A stretch of DNA of 64,000 nucleotides, taken from the NCBI RefSeq assembly GCF_014652555.1, contig NZ_BMZA01000013.1:1-64000 (forward strand). Reading direction: 5' to 3'. The position numbers and the translations under genes were made by a program. The notes under the pieces were generated by a model. The model worked only from the letters and a program-made list of their open reading frames with translations. It had not been told where the DNA came from and did not search any database. Source of the DNA: Novosphingobium colocasiae (GTDB lineage Bacteria; Pseudomonadota; Alphaproteobacteria; Sphingomonadales; Sphingomonadaceae). How positions within the stretch are numbered: position 1 is the stretch's first letter; every line of letters begins with the position of its first letter. This document shows positions 25,739 to 33,500 of the stretch, piece by piece.

Positions 25739-26437
25739 ATGATCGAACTTCGTCCCTTTGCCACGCTGGGTGCCGCCAATCACGGTTGGCTGGATGCCCG
25801 CCACCACTTTTCCTTCGCCGATTACCACGATCCCGCGCGCACCAACTGGGGGCGGCTGCGGGTGTGGAACGATGATACCATCGCCGCCGGGGCAGGGTTT
25901 CCCACCCACCCGCACGCCAACATGGAGATCGTCACCTATGTGCGCAGCGGCGCGATCTCGCATCGCGACAGCCTCGGCAACGAGGGGCGCACCGAAGCCG
26001 GCGACGTCCAGGTGATGAGCGCGGGAACCGGCATCGCCCATAGCGAATTCAACCGCGAAGATGCGGAGACCACGCTGTTCCAGATCTGGATCCTTCCCGA
26101 TGCGCGCGGCGGCACGCCAAGCTGGGGCACCCGCCCGTTCCCGCAAGGCAGCCGCGATGGCCGGTTCGTGACGCTGGCCAGCGGCATCGAGGGTGACGGT
26201 GATGCACTGCCGATCCGTGCCGATGCGCGTGTTGCCGGTGTCACCCTCAAGGCCGGCGAAAGCGTCACCTATCCCGCCAGTCCCGAACGCCACATCTATC
26301 TGGTGCCCGCGCTCGGCCGGGTGCGGATCGGCGATGTCGAGGCGGCGGCGCGCGACGGCGTGGCGGTGACCGGCCTTGCCGAAGTGACCGTCACCGCGCT
26401 CGAAGACACCGAAGTGGTGCTGGTCGACGCGGCCTGA
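25739..26437 (+). CDS. Pirin family protein (YhaK-like)
   Basis: A 232-residue bicupin. GFPTHPHANMEIVTYVRSGA (about 54-73) carries the metal-binding histidines, and SAGTGIAHSEFN (about 95-106) gives the remaining ligands, so a metal site is intact. Some pirins are quercetin dioxygenases and YhaK is a redox-sensitive relative, so an oxidoreductase or sensor role is likely; the substrate is open. It is followed 39 bp later by a nitroreductase and is probably activated by the divergent LysR regulator. Confidence 0.93.
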   Translation: MIELRPFATLGAANHGWLDARHHFSFADYHDPARTNWGRLRVWNDDTIAAGAGFPTHPHANMEIVTYVRSGAISHRDSLGNEGRTEAGDVQVMSAGTGIAHSEFNREDAETTLFQIWILPDARGGTPSWGTRPFPQGSRDGRFVTLASGIEGDGDALPIRADARVAGVTLKAGESVTYPASPERHIYLVPALGRVRIGDVEAAARDGVAVTGLAEVTVTALEDTEVVLVDAA

Positions 26438-26476
26438 ACCTTTATCCCTCCCTCTCAACCTCTAAGGAAAATCCCC

Positions 26477-27058
26477 ATGCCCGAACGTAATGAAGCCCAT
26501 CCCAAGGTCCTGCCGCTGATCGTCGAACGCTGGTCGCCGCGCGCATTCGACGGCAGCGACATGCCGCAGGAAGATCTCGATGTGATCCTCGAAGCGGGTG
26601 GCTGGGCCCCGTCGGCGTTCAATGTCCAGCCCTGGACCTTCCTTTACGCCCGGCGCGGCGATGCCAATTGGGACCTGCTGCTGGGCCAGCTCGTCGAATT
26701 CAACCAGAGCTGGGTGCAGAACGCTTCGGCGCTGGTGTACATTGTCTCGGCAAAGAACTCGGTCGGCCCGGCCGGCGAAGGTCCCAACTACAGCCATACG
26801 TTCGATTCCGGCGCGGCCTGGGCGCTGGCGGCGCTGCAGGCGCAGGCGATGGGGTATCACACGCACGGCATGACCGGCATCTCCTTCGGCCAGGCCGAAG
26901 CGGCGCTCGGCGTTCCGGACGATCATCGCCTTGAAGCGGCGTTCGCCATCGGTCGCCAGGCGGCGAAGGAAACGCTGCCCGATTTCCTGCAGGAACGCGA
27001 AGTGGCGGTAGGCCGCAAGCCGCTGTCCGAAATCGCCCGCGCGGGCAAGTTCGCCTGA
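26477..27058 (+). CDS. Nitroreductase family protein
   Basis: A 193-residue flavoprotein. VERWSPRAFDGSDMPQEDLD near residue 16 carries the FMN-binding Arg block, GGWAPSAFNVQPWTF (about 40) the second, and AALQAQAMGYHTHGMTG (near 117) the third. It ends in a nitroreductase C-terminal helix. Members reduce nitro compounds, quinones or similar electrophiles with NAD(P)H. Together with pirin under a LysR gene it suggests a quinone-stress function. A strong hairpin terminator follows 16 bp after the stop. Confidence 0.93.
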   Translation: MPERNEAHPKVLPLIVERWSPRAFDGSDMPQEDLDVILEAGGWAPSAFNVQPWTFLYARRGDANWDLLLGQLVEFNQSWVQNASALVYIVSAKNSVGPAGEGPNYSHTFDSGAAWALAALQAQAMGYHTHGMTGISFGQAEAALGVPDDHRLEAAFAIGRQAAKETLPDFLQEREVAVGRKPLSEIARAGKFA

Positions 27059-27073
27059 CGATCGATTCGCGGG

Positions 27074-27100
27074 CCGGGAGGCAGTTGCTGCCTCCCGGTT
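27074..27100 (+). terminator. Terminator after the pirin-nitroreductase pair
   Basis: CCGGGAGGCAG (27074-27084) pairs perfectly over 11 bp with CTGCCTCCCGG (27088-27098) around TTG. Only TT follows, so the T-run is weak, but the stem is strong and well placed. Confidence 0.7.
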
Positions 27101-27430
27101 CTGCGCAGCTCCCGCGCAGTCCGGGGGTGCGGCAGCCGGCTGCGGTGCCGGTCACAGGCGAGATGTGTGCTGTGTGCACAAGGCACACTATTGGGCCAGC
27201 GTAATTGTCCTTATTTCTTTGAATTCTTTGCCTTTGGCCAATGTCAGAATTGAAACACCGGTGCGATCGGCAATCCCGCAAGTCCATGACTGGTGCGAAT
27301 TGAAAAGATTGTCTTGAGGTAGCCGCGTTCGCTTCTACCATGACCGGGCTCGTCTGCGGCCGATCGGGATCGATTCGCCGGCAGCACGGGTGACCGTCGA
27401 AGGCGCGGTCGGCAAGGGGCAGGGCATTTG
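27101..27430 (+). promoter_or_regulatory. Gene-free, partly AT-rich leader of the caspase gene
   Basis: A 330-bp stretch without a gene. Bases 27180-27325 are clearly more AT-rich than the surroundings and hold TTGAATTCTTTG and TTGAAAAGATTG-like stretches, plus a GTGTGC/GCACAC inverted pair near 27165-27188. This is where the promoter for the caspase unit must lie, but no single -35/-10 pair stands out. Confidence 0.4.
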
Positions 27431-28639
27431 ATGGCAGAGGGGGCAGTGCGCGCACGGGACCGCTATCCGTTGCCCCGGTGGCAGCGGGCCGCAGGTGTGA
27501 TCGCGGCGCTGCTGTTCATCATCTGCGGCCTGGTGCAACCGGCGCAGGCGCAAGCCGCCGGGGCCAAGGTTGCGCTGGTGATCGCCAACGCGCGCTATCA
27601 ATCCTACCGGCCGCTCGCCAACCCCGCCTCCGATGCGCGGCTCATGCAGCAGACGTTCCAGTCGCTGGGGTTCACCGTCACGCTGGTCGAAAACGCCGAT
27701 CGCGCCACCATGGTCAGGGCGCTGAAGGACTTCGGCGTCCGCGCGCGGGGTGCCGATATGGCGACGGTCTATTATGCCGGGCATGGCATCGAAGTGAAGA
27801 ACGTCAACTATCTGATCCCGGTAGACGCCCAGCTCAAGGACGAGACGGATGCCGAACTGGAGGCGGTGCCGCTCGAAACGGTGTTGTCCTATATCAAGAG
27901 TGCGCGCACGCTGCGGCTGATAATCCTCGATGCCTGCCGCGAAAATCCCTTCGCCGCGACGATGCAGACGGCGAGTGGCAGCACCCGGTCGCTGGGCATG
28001 TCGCGCGGGCTGATGCCGATCGAACCGGGCGGGCAGAGCCTGGTGCTTTATGCTGCCAAGGCGGGCAGCCTGGCCGCCGATGGTGATACCGGCAACAGCC
28101 CGTTCGCGCGGGCTCTCTCCGCGCGGCTGGCCGAACCGGGCGTGGAAATCGGCATGACCCTGCGGCGGGTGCGCGATGATGTCATGCGGCAGACCCATAA
28201 CCGGCAGGAGCCGTTCACTTATGGCTCGCTGTCATCCGATGCCATCTATCTGAAGCAATCCGTGGCCCCCGTGTCAGCGGCAGCGCTTGCATCCCCGGTT
28301 GCACCGGTTTCCAGCAGCGCAGTGCCGCCGGCAGCGATGACCTTTTCGCCGCCGCCCGCGCCGACCGTGACCCGGATGGTCGGCACAGCGCAGCGCGCCG
28401 GGCTGTCGCTGCGGCTGACCGACGATGGCGCGGGGCTGCTGGTCACCGGGGTCTCCAGTCGCGGGCCGGCCTATGGGCAGGTGTTCGAAGGCGATGTGAT
28501 CACGGCGATCAATTTCCAGAAGACGCGTGGCGATGTGGATGCAGCGCAGCAGCTCGACGGTGCGCTTGCCGCCGGCCGGGCGCAACTACTGGTGCGGCGC
28601 GGGCCGAGCACCGCGACGGTCGTCCTGCGGTCCAATTGA
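27431..28639 (+). CDS. Exported caspase-family (C14) protein with PDZ-like C-terminal domain
   Basis: A 402-residue protein. A signal peptide or membrane anchor spans about residues 18-41 (ending AQAQ). The caspase-like p20 domain follows: KVALVIANARYQ (strand 1), the catalytic His118 in YYAGHGIE, and Cys169 in LIILDACRENPF, so the His-Cys dyad is intact. A Pro/Ala/Ser-rich linker (about 270-315) leads to a C-terminal domain (GLSLRLTDDGAGLLVTGV to the end) resembling a PDZ fold. Such metacaspase-like proteins usually cleave after Arg or Lys, with unknown targets. The next gene, 26 bp on, encodes another exported protein, implying a functional pair. Confidence 0.88.
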   Translation: MAEGAVRARDRYPLPRWQRAAGVIAALLFIICGLVQPAQAQAAGAKVALVIANARYQSYRPLANPASDARLMQQTFQSLGFTVTLVENADRATMVRALKDFGVRARGADMATVYYAGHGIEVKNVNYLIPVDAQLKDETDAELEAVPLETVLSYIKSARTLRLIILDACRENPFAATMQTASGSTRSLGMSRGLMPIEPGGQSLVLYAAKAGSLAADGDTGNSPFARALSARLAEPGVEIGMTLRRVRDDVMRQTHNRQEPFTYGSLSSDAIYLKQSVAPVSAAALASPVAPVSSSAVPPAAMTFSPPPAPTVTRMVGTAQRAGLSLRLTDDGAGLLVTGVSSRGPAYGQVFEGDVITAINFQKTRGDVDAAQQLDGALAAGRAQLLVRRGPSTATVVLRSN

Positions 28640-28665
28640 GAGATATACAGGGGAACGACATCGCA

Positions 28666-29787
28666 ATGAAGAACTGGCGCATACTGGCGGCGGCTGCGGG
28701 GCTGCTCGGCGCGATGGCCGCGCCGCAGGCGCAAGCCAAGAGCATCACGTACAAGTCGCAGGTCAGCCCGAAATATCCGGCGGTCTCGTCCGGGGGTTCG
28801 GTCGCCATCGTCAACTTCAACGGCAAGGATGGCACCGACTTTGCCATGGCCCTTGCCAGCGCGCTGCAGACGGCGGAACTGGACGGGCGTCCGGTCTTCA
28901 ATGTGCGCACCGAAGACAGCATCTCGTACAAGTCGAGCGCGGCGATCTCGAAGACCGAGGTATCGGCAACGGTCGCCACCGGGCGGCGGCTTGGCGCGGC
29001 CACCGTGTTTACGGGAACGATCACCGCCGCGTCGACGACGGTCACCAACTTCACGCGGCCCAAGGAAGTCTGCACGAAGCAGTCCTCGCCGTTCAAGTGC
29101 GAGACCAAATCGACCGTCAACGAACCGTGCACGAAGGTCATCGGGCTCTATTCGGTGACGCCACGCGCCATTCAGGTCAGCACCGGCGCGATGCTGTTTT
29201 CCGAAACCGTCCGCACCTCCGGGGAATATACGGTGTGCAGTGGCGAGCTTCAGTCAACCGGCGGCGGTGCGCTGGGCGATGCGCTCAAGAACCTGTTCGG
29301 CGGCAGCGGTGCTGCGGCCAAGGCCGACGATGCGGTGACAGTGAAAGTGGCGTCGCCCGATGCCCTGCTCGAAGCGATGCGCCTGAACGCCGCCAGCCGC
29401 ATCCGCACGCTGGTTGCGCCCTATAACCGCGAAGTGAAGGTCGATCTCAAGGATCGCACGAGCGGGCTGAGCAAGGAGGATTCGGTCCAGTTCGGCAATG
29501 CGGTCGCCTTCGCCAATGCCGGGCGGATGGACCGGGCGTGCAGCATTTTCCAGACGATCTACATGAACGATCCGGCCAACCAGAGCAACGTGCCGCTGCT
29601 TTACGACATGGGCGTGTGCCAGGAGGTCATGCTGCCGGACGAGCCTTCAGCGGCGCTGCAATACTATTCGCGGGCGGATCAGTTGCTGTCGCGGCCAGAC
29701 AAGCAGGTGTCCGACGCTTTCCTGCGGTTGCAGAACCAGGTCCAGCAATCGCAGACGATTACCCGCAGCCTCGGCAACCGGAACTGA
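28666..29787 (+). CDS. Exported CsgG-like hypothetical protein paired with the caspase
   Basis: A 373-residue protein with a signal peptide (cleavage near PQAQA, residue 24). SGGSVAIVNFNGKDGTDFAMALASAL (given in parts: VAIVNFNGKDG and FAMALASAL), followed by ATGRRLGAATVFTGTI, has the strand-helix pattern of CsgG/LpoB/TolB-N-type lipoprotein domains. A cysteine-rich segment (VCTKQSSPFKCETK, then CTKVIG) follows. The last third has TPR-like helices (VAFANAGRMDRACSIFQTIY). The start at 28666 has CAGGGGAACG upstream. The family is not named by me; the CsgG resemblance is visual. It is probably co-transcribed with the caspase gene. Confidence 0.75.
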   Translation: MKNWRILAAAAGLLGAMAAPQAQAKSITYKSQVSPKYPAVSSGGSVAIVNFNGKDGTDFAMALASALQTAELDGRPVFNVRTEDSISYKSSAAISKTEVSATVATGRRLGAATVFTGTITAASTTVTNFTRPKEVCTKQSSPFKCETKSTVNEPCTKVIGLYSVTPRAIQVSTGAMLFSETVRTSGEYTVCSGELQSTGGGALGDALKNLFGGSGAAAKADDAVTVKVASPDALLEAMRLNAASRIRTLVAPYNREVKVDLKDRTSGLSKEDSVQFGNAVAFANAGRMDRACSIFQTIYMNDPANQSNVPLLYDMGVCQEVMLPDEPSAALQYYSRADQLLSRPDKQVSDAFLRLQNQVQQSQTITRSLGNRN

Positions 29788-29883
29788 CGCCGGAAGGCCG
29801 AACACCGGGCGCTACGGGTTGCATGGCGGGCGTAGCGGGCCTACCTCGCCGGGATCATCTTCCAGCAGAAAAGGTCCAGACCG

Positions 29884-31221
29884 ATGAACGCCAGCACCAG
29901 CGGACCCGCGCCCGAACTCGTGCTGTCCGGCGGCATGGTCCATACCCCGAACGGCGTCGGCATCGCCGATGTGGCAGTTCGGGATGGCCGGATCATCGGC
30001 GTGGGCAGCTATCCTGATGCGGCGCGGCGGATCGATTGTACCGGGCTCGATGTGCTGCCCGGCGTGATCGACAGCCAGGTCCATTTCCGCGAGCCGGGGC
30101 TGGAGCACAAGGAAGACCTTGAATCGGGCAGCCGCGCCGCTGTGATGGGCGGGATCACCGCCGTGTTCGAGATGCCCAACACCTCGCCCAACACCGATTC
30201 GCTGATGCGCGTGCATGACAAGCTGGAGCGGGCGCACCACCGCATGTACTGCGACCATGCGTTCTATGTCGGCGCGACGGCGGACAACGCCGAGGAACTG
30301 GGCGAGCTGGAGCGGATTCCGGGCACCGCCGGGGTCAAGATCTTCATGGGCGCATCGACCGGCAGCCTGCTGGTCGCCGAGGACGAGCAACTGGCGCGGG
30401 TGCTGGCGCATGGCCGCCGCCGCGTCGCCATCCATGCCGAGGACGAGGCGCGGATGAACGCGCGCAAGGACCTGCGGGTCGAAGGCGACCCGGCGAGCCA
30501 CCCGGTATGGCGCGACGATACCAGCGCGATACTGGCCACGCGGCGCATCCTGCGCCTGGCGCGCGAGGCGCGCCGGCCGATTCACATCCTCCATGTCACC
30601 ACCCCGGCCGAGCTGGAACTGATCGCGCAGCACCGCGATATCGCCACCTGCGAGGTTACCCCGCAGCACCTGACGCTGGCCGCGGAAGACGCCTATCCGC
30701 GTCTGGGCACCTACGCGCAGATGAACCCGCCGATCCGTTCGGCAGAGCACGTTGCCGGGTTGTGGCACTGGCTGCGCCAGGGCGTGCCCGATGTGATCGG
30801 ATCGGATCACGCGCCGCACACGCGCGAGGAAAAGGCCAAGCCCTATCCGGCGAGCCCTTCCGGCATGCCGGGTGTGCAGACCTTGCTGCCGCTGATGCTC
30901 GATCATGTCGCGAACGGGCGGATGACGCTAGAGCGGCTGATCGACATGACCTCTGCCGGGGTGCAGCGCGTGTTCGGGCTGGTCGGGAAGGGCCGGATCG
31001 CCACCGGCTATGATGCCGATTTCACCATCGTCGATCGCAAGGGCCGGTTCGCCGTGACCGAGGACTGGCTCGAAAGCCGCTGCGGCTGGTCGCCGTTCAC
31101 CGGCATGGAGCTGAAGGGCCGGGTGATCGGCACGATCATACGCGGCCAGTCGGCGATGTGGGAAGGCCAGCTTGCCAACCAGGCGCAGGGCGAACCCCTG
31201 CGCTTCGCGCACGCGCTGTGA
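29884..31221 (+). CDS. Dihydroorotase / amidohydrolase family protein with atypical metal site
   Basis: A 445-residue amidohydrolase of the class I dihydroorotase group. The first metal motif reads DSQVHFREPG, with Gln where the usual first His is found, while the second His is kept. VKIFMGASTGSLLV (near 151) has the lysine region. HAEDEAR, ILHVTTPAE, and SDHAPHTREEKAKPY (near 306) are the remaining histidines and Asp. Members reversibly cyclise carbamoyl-aspartate, and other subgroups act on related cyclic amides. The altered ligand makes dihydroorotase activity uncertain. It follows the exported pair by 96 bp with its own ribosome site. Other pyr genes except pyrE are absent. Confidence 0.85.
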   Translation: MNASTSGPAPELVLSGGMVHTPNGVGIADVAVRDGRIIGVGSYPDAARRIDCTGLDVLPGVIDSQVHFREPGLEHKEDLESGSRAAVMGGITAVFEMPNTSPNTDSLMRVHDKLERAHHRMYCDHAFYVGATADNAEELGELERIPGTAGVKIFMGASTGSLLVAEDEQLARVLAHGRRRVAIHAEDEARMNARKDLRVEGDPASHPVWRDDTSAILATRRILRLAREARRPIHILHVTTPAELELIAQHRDIATCEVTPQHLTLAAEDAYPRLGTYAQMNPPIRSAEHVAGLWHWLRQGVPDVIGSDHAPHTREEKAKPYPASPSGMPGVQTLLPLMLDHVANGRMTLERLIDMTSAGVQRVFGLVGKGRIATGYDADFTIVDRKGRFAVTEDWLESRCGWSPFTGMELKGRVIGTIIRGQSAMWEGQLANQAQGEPLRFAHAL

Positions 31222-31247
31222 CGGAGCAGCTTTGAAATCCACCTCAT

Positions 31248-31320
31248 CGTTCGGGTCGAGCGTAGTCGAGACACGCTGGCGCTGTGCCTTCCGTGTCTCG
31301 ACTACGCTCGACCCGAACGG
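31248..31320. repeat. 73-bp palindromic repeat, family B, copy 2
   Basis: Perfect 28-bp arms, starting CGTTCGGGTCGAGCG and ending CGCTCGACCCGAACG. It is the same element as 13930-14002, with the same central GTCGAGACACG / CGTGTCTCGAC. It lies between the convergent dihydroorotase-family and rarD genes, a good place for a two-way terminator. Confidence 0.85.
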
Positions 31321-31348
31321 AGAATGATTCAGATTTCCCGCATTGGCC

Positions 31349-32248
31349 CTATCCTCGCGCAGCCCTGTTGCGTTGCAGGTAAAGGTCCCAGCAGAACACG
31401 ATCATCGCCGTCCAGATGAACAGGAAGCACATCAGTTGCACCGGCCGCAGGGTCTCGTGGAACAGCGCCAGCCCCATTAGGAACAGCCCGGTCGGGGTGA
31501 TGAACTGCAGGAACCCGAGCACAGACAGGTCCAGCCGCCGCGCGGCTGCGGCAAACAGGATCAGCGGCACTGCCGTTACCACCCCGGCGCAAGCCAGCGC
31601 CACGCTGACCGTGACAGACTTGCCCATGCCCAGCCCCGCAGGGCTCGTCGCGCACCATGCCAGCATGCCCAGCGCCGGTGCCAGCAGGACGAGGGTTTCT
31701 ACCGTCAGCCCGGTCAGCGCCGAAACCGGCACCAGCTTGCGGATGAGGCCGTATGCGGCGAATGAAAACGCCAGCGTCAGGCTGATCCACAAGGTGGGCA
31801 GCGCATCGCGCGCCAGCAGCACCACGCCCACCGCCGCCAGCACGAGTGCGACGATCCGCAGCCGCGACAGGCGTTCATGCAGGAACACCGCGCCGGCGAG
31901 CACGCTGACCAGCGGGTTGATGTAGTACCCAAGGCTGGCGGCGAGGATGTGGCCGTGCGTGACGGAAATCACGTAGATCAGCCAGTTCGTGCCGATCAGC
32001 ACCCCGCTCAAGCCCAGTGCTCCGAGCATGCGCGGGTTGCGCAGGACTGCCCGCAGTTCCGCCCCTTGGCGCAGCAGTGCGATCATGACCGCGCAGAACG
32101 GCAGCGTGAACAGCATCCGCCACGCCACCACTTCGAACGCCGACACCGCGCGCAGCAATGCGAAATAGAGCGGGTAGAGTGTCCAGAGAAAATAGGCACC
32201 CAGCGCCTGCGGCAGACCACCCAGGCTGGGCTTTTCGGGGGGAGACAT
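31349..32248 (-). CDS. rarD: EamA family transporter, RarD type
   Basis: A 299-residue inner-membrane protein with ten hydrophobic segments made of two EamA repeats. GGLPQALGAYFLWTLYPLYF at the start and LGFLQFITPTGLFLMGLALF near residue 245 are RarD hallmarks. The family is linked to chloramphenicol sensitivity and drug/metabolite export, with no firm substrate. It converges with the dihydroorotase-family gene and is transcribed away from the lipoprotein gene at 32724. Confidence 0.9.
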   Translation of the reverse strand: MSPPEKPSLGGLPQALGAYFLWTLYPLYFALLRAVSAFEVVAWRMLFTLPFCAVMIALLRQGAELRAVLRNPRMLGALGLSGVLIGTNWLIYVISVTHGHILAASLGYYINPLVSVLAGAVFLHERLSRLRIVALVLAAVGVVLLARDALPTLWISLTLAFSFAAYGLIRKLVPVSALTGLTVETLVLLAPALGMLAWCATSPAGLGMGKSVTVSVALACAGVVTAVPLILFAAAARRLDLSVLGFLQFITPTGLFLMGLALFHETLRPVQLMCFLFIWTAMIVFCWDLYLQRNRAARG

Positions 32249-32421
32249 AAACGGGCTTCTGCCAACGGGCGCTGCATCGGCGGAAATCGCCGCCTCGTTT
32301 CCGACTTACGAGCGCGGCGGTGTGCAGGCAAGCCGCAGGGGCGTCGCGTGATCTTTTTTCACGGGGCGGCGTTTCTGACAGTCCTGTTGCAGGACGTTCA
32401 TATAAACACCTATAAAGATGA

Positions 32422-32580
32422 ACACCAAGATGCAGCGACCACTCCGGGCGACCGGTTCGGCCGATGCGAACAAGCTTCTTGCGCGCGGACGGCGACGCGC
32501 GGGGGAAGCCGTGGCGGCAGGCGTCCTGGACGCCCGCTGACGCGGGAGGGCGCTTCCGGCGGTCCGGAGGCGCCCTCGTT
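32422..32580 (+). ncRNA. Candidate short transcript with promoter and strong terminator-like hairpin
   Basis: In the 475-bp gap 32249-32723, TTGCAG (32387-32392) and TATAAA (32411-32416) are 18 bp apart. The -35 overlaps a palindrome, GTCCTG TTG CAGGAC (32381-32395). About 125 bp on, GAGGGCGCTTCCGG and CCGGAGGCGCCCTC form a 14-bp stem with a 4-nt loop (32546-32577). The interval could be a small RNA. A 40-codon open frame (32418-32540, MNTKMQRPLRATGS...) also ends just before the hairpin, but its ATG sits upstream of the expected transcript start. No known RNA family is recognised. Confidence 0.35.
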
Positions 32581-32723
32581 GCATTAAGCTTGACCACCCC
32601 GTTCCGTTCGTTTCGAGCGAAGGTTGGTTGGCTGTTGCCCCGCCTCCTTCGTGCCTTCAACCGCAAACCCCGATCGCGTTTGTCAGTTTACGGCCCCGGC
32701 ATAAACGGCGAAGATGGCGCATC

Positions 32724-33485
32724 ATGGCTATGCCGCTGGGAGCCCGTCCGTTCATGTCCGCGCCCGTCCATTCCCCGATCCTGCGGGCGTTGCTGATTGC
32801 ACTGGTCGGCGCGGCGACACTGCCGTTGGCCGCTTGTGACGGTGCGCGGGATCCGGAGCCGGGTGACGCGGATAAGGACCCGGCGATCACCGGGGCGCTC
32901 GCCGATCCGATCATGGTCGATCCGCAGATGGCGGGCGATGAAGGCGCGGCGCTTTCGGCCAATTCCGGCGCGATCAATATCCCCCCCGATCTCAAGACCC
33001 CCGAAGCGGTGGCCGCCGCGCTCCAGGATGCGGCGCGGATCGCCGGCGGGCCGCTGGCCAAGGCCCCGCCTCCCACCAAGGGCGAAGCTGCGGGAGAGGC
33101 GGCGATCACCGCGGCGCGGGTCGCCGGCCGATCCGGGATGGTGGCGGCGAACTGCGCCGCCGGGATCAGCTATTCCAATGTCTGGGCGGCGAAGCTGCCC
33201 GCCGACCTGCCGGTATTCCCGCGCGGCGCGGTGCAGGAAGCGGCCGGTTCGGACGCGAAGGGCTGCGCGCTGCGGGTGGTCCATTTCGTCACGCCGGTGA
33301 CGACCGGCGATGTGATGAACTTCTACTACACGATGGCGCGGCGAGCCGGATTCACCATCGAATACCGCCAGGACGGCGCGGACTATGTGATGGCGGGCCG
33401 CAAGGCCGGGCGAGCGTGGAAAGCCTTTGCCCGTGCGCGCGACGATGGGCTCAGCGAAGTCGATCTCGTCACCAGCGGCGCCTGA
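32724..33485 (+). CDS. Predicted lipoprotein
   Basis: A 253-residue exported protein with the lipobox LPLAAC, Cys near residue 37 from this start, or 27 if translation begins at the ATG at 32754. That second start gives the cleaner leader, so the start is unsettled. Asp/Ala-rich and Pro/Ala-rich segments precede a folded domain from about residue 140 (CAAGISYSNVWAAKLPADLP, then CALRVVHFVTPVTTGDVMNF). Two cysteines there may form a disulfide. The family is seen in sphingomonads but I know no function. It runs convergent to astD. Confidence 0.75.
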   Translation: MAMPLGARPFMSAPVHSPILRALLIALVGAATLPLAACDGARDPEPGDADKDPAITGALADPIMVDPQMAGDEGAALSANSGAINIPPDLKTPEAVAAALQDAARIAGGPLAKAPPPTKGEAAGEAAITAARVAGRSGMVAANCAAGISYSNVWAAKLPADLPVFPRGAVQEAAGSDAKGCALRVVHFVTPVTTGDVMNFYYTMARRAGFTIEYRQDGADYVMAGRKAGRAWKAFARARDDGLSEVDLVTSGA

Positions 33486-33500
33486 TCCGGCACCACACGC

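Noticed and set aside
27431..31221. A defence system, prophage or toxin module
   Set aside because: The caspase-like protein is exported, and no nuclease, reverse transcriptase, STAND ATPase or toxin-antitoxin partner lies nearby, so a phage-defence reading has no support.
32418..32540. A 40-residue peptide gene in the rarD-lipoprotein gap
   Set aside because: The ATG lies upstream of the predicted transcript start and has no ribosome site; the peptide is Arg/Ala-rich and typical of random GC-rich sequence. It is kept only as an alternative for the RNA candidate.
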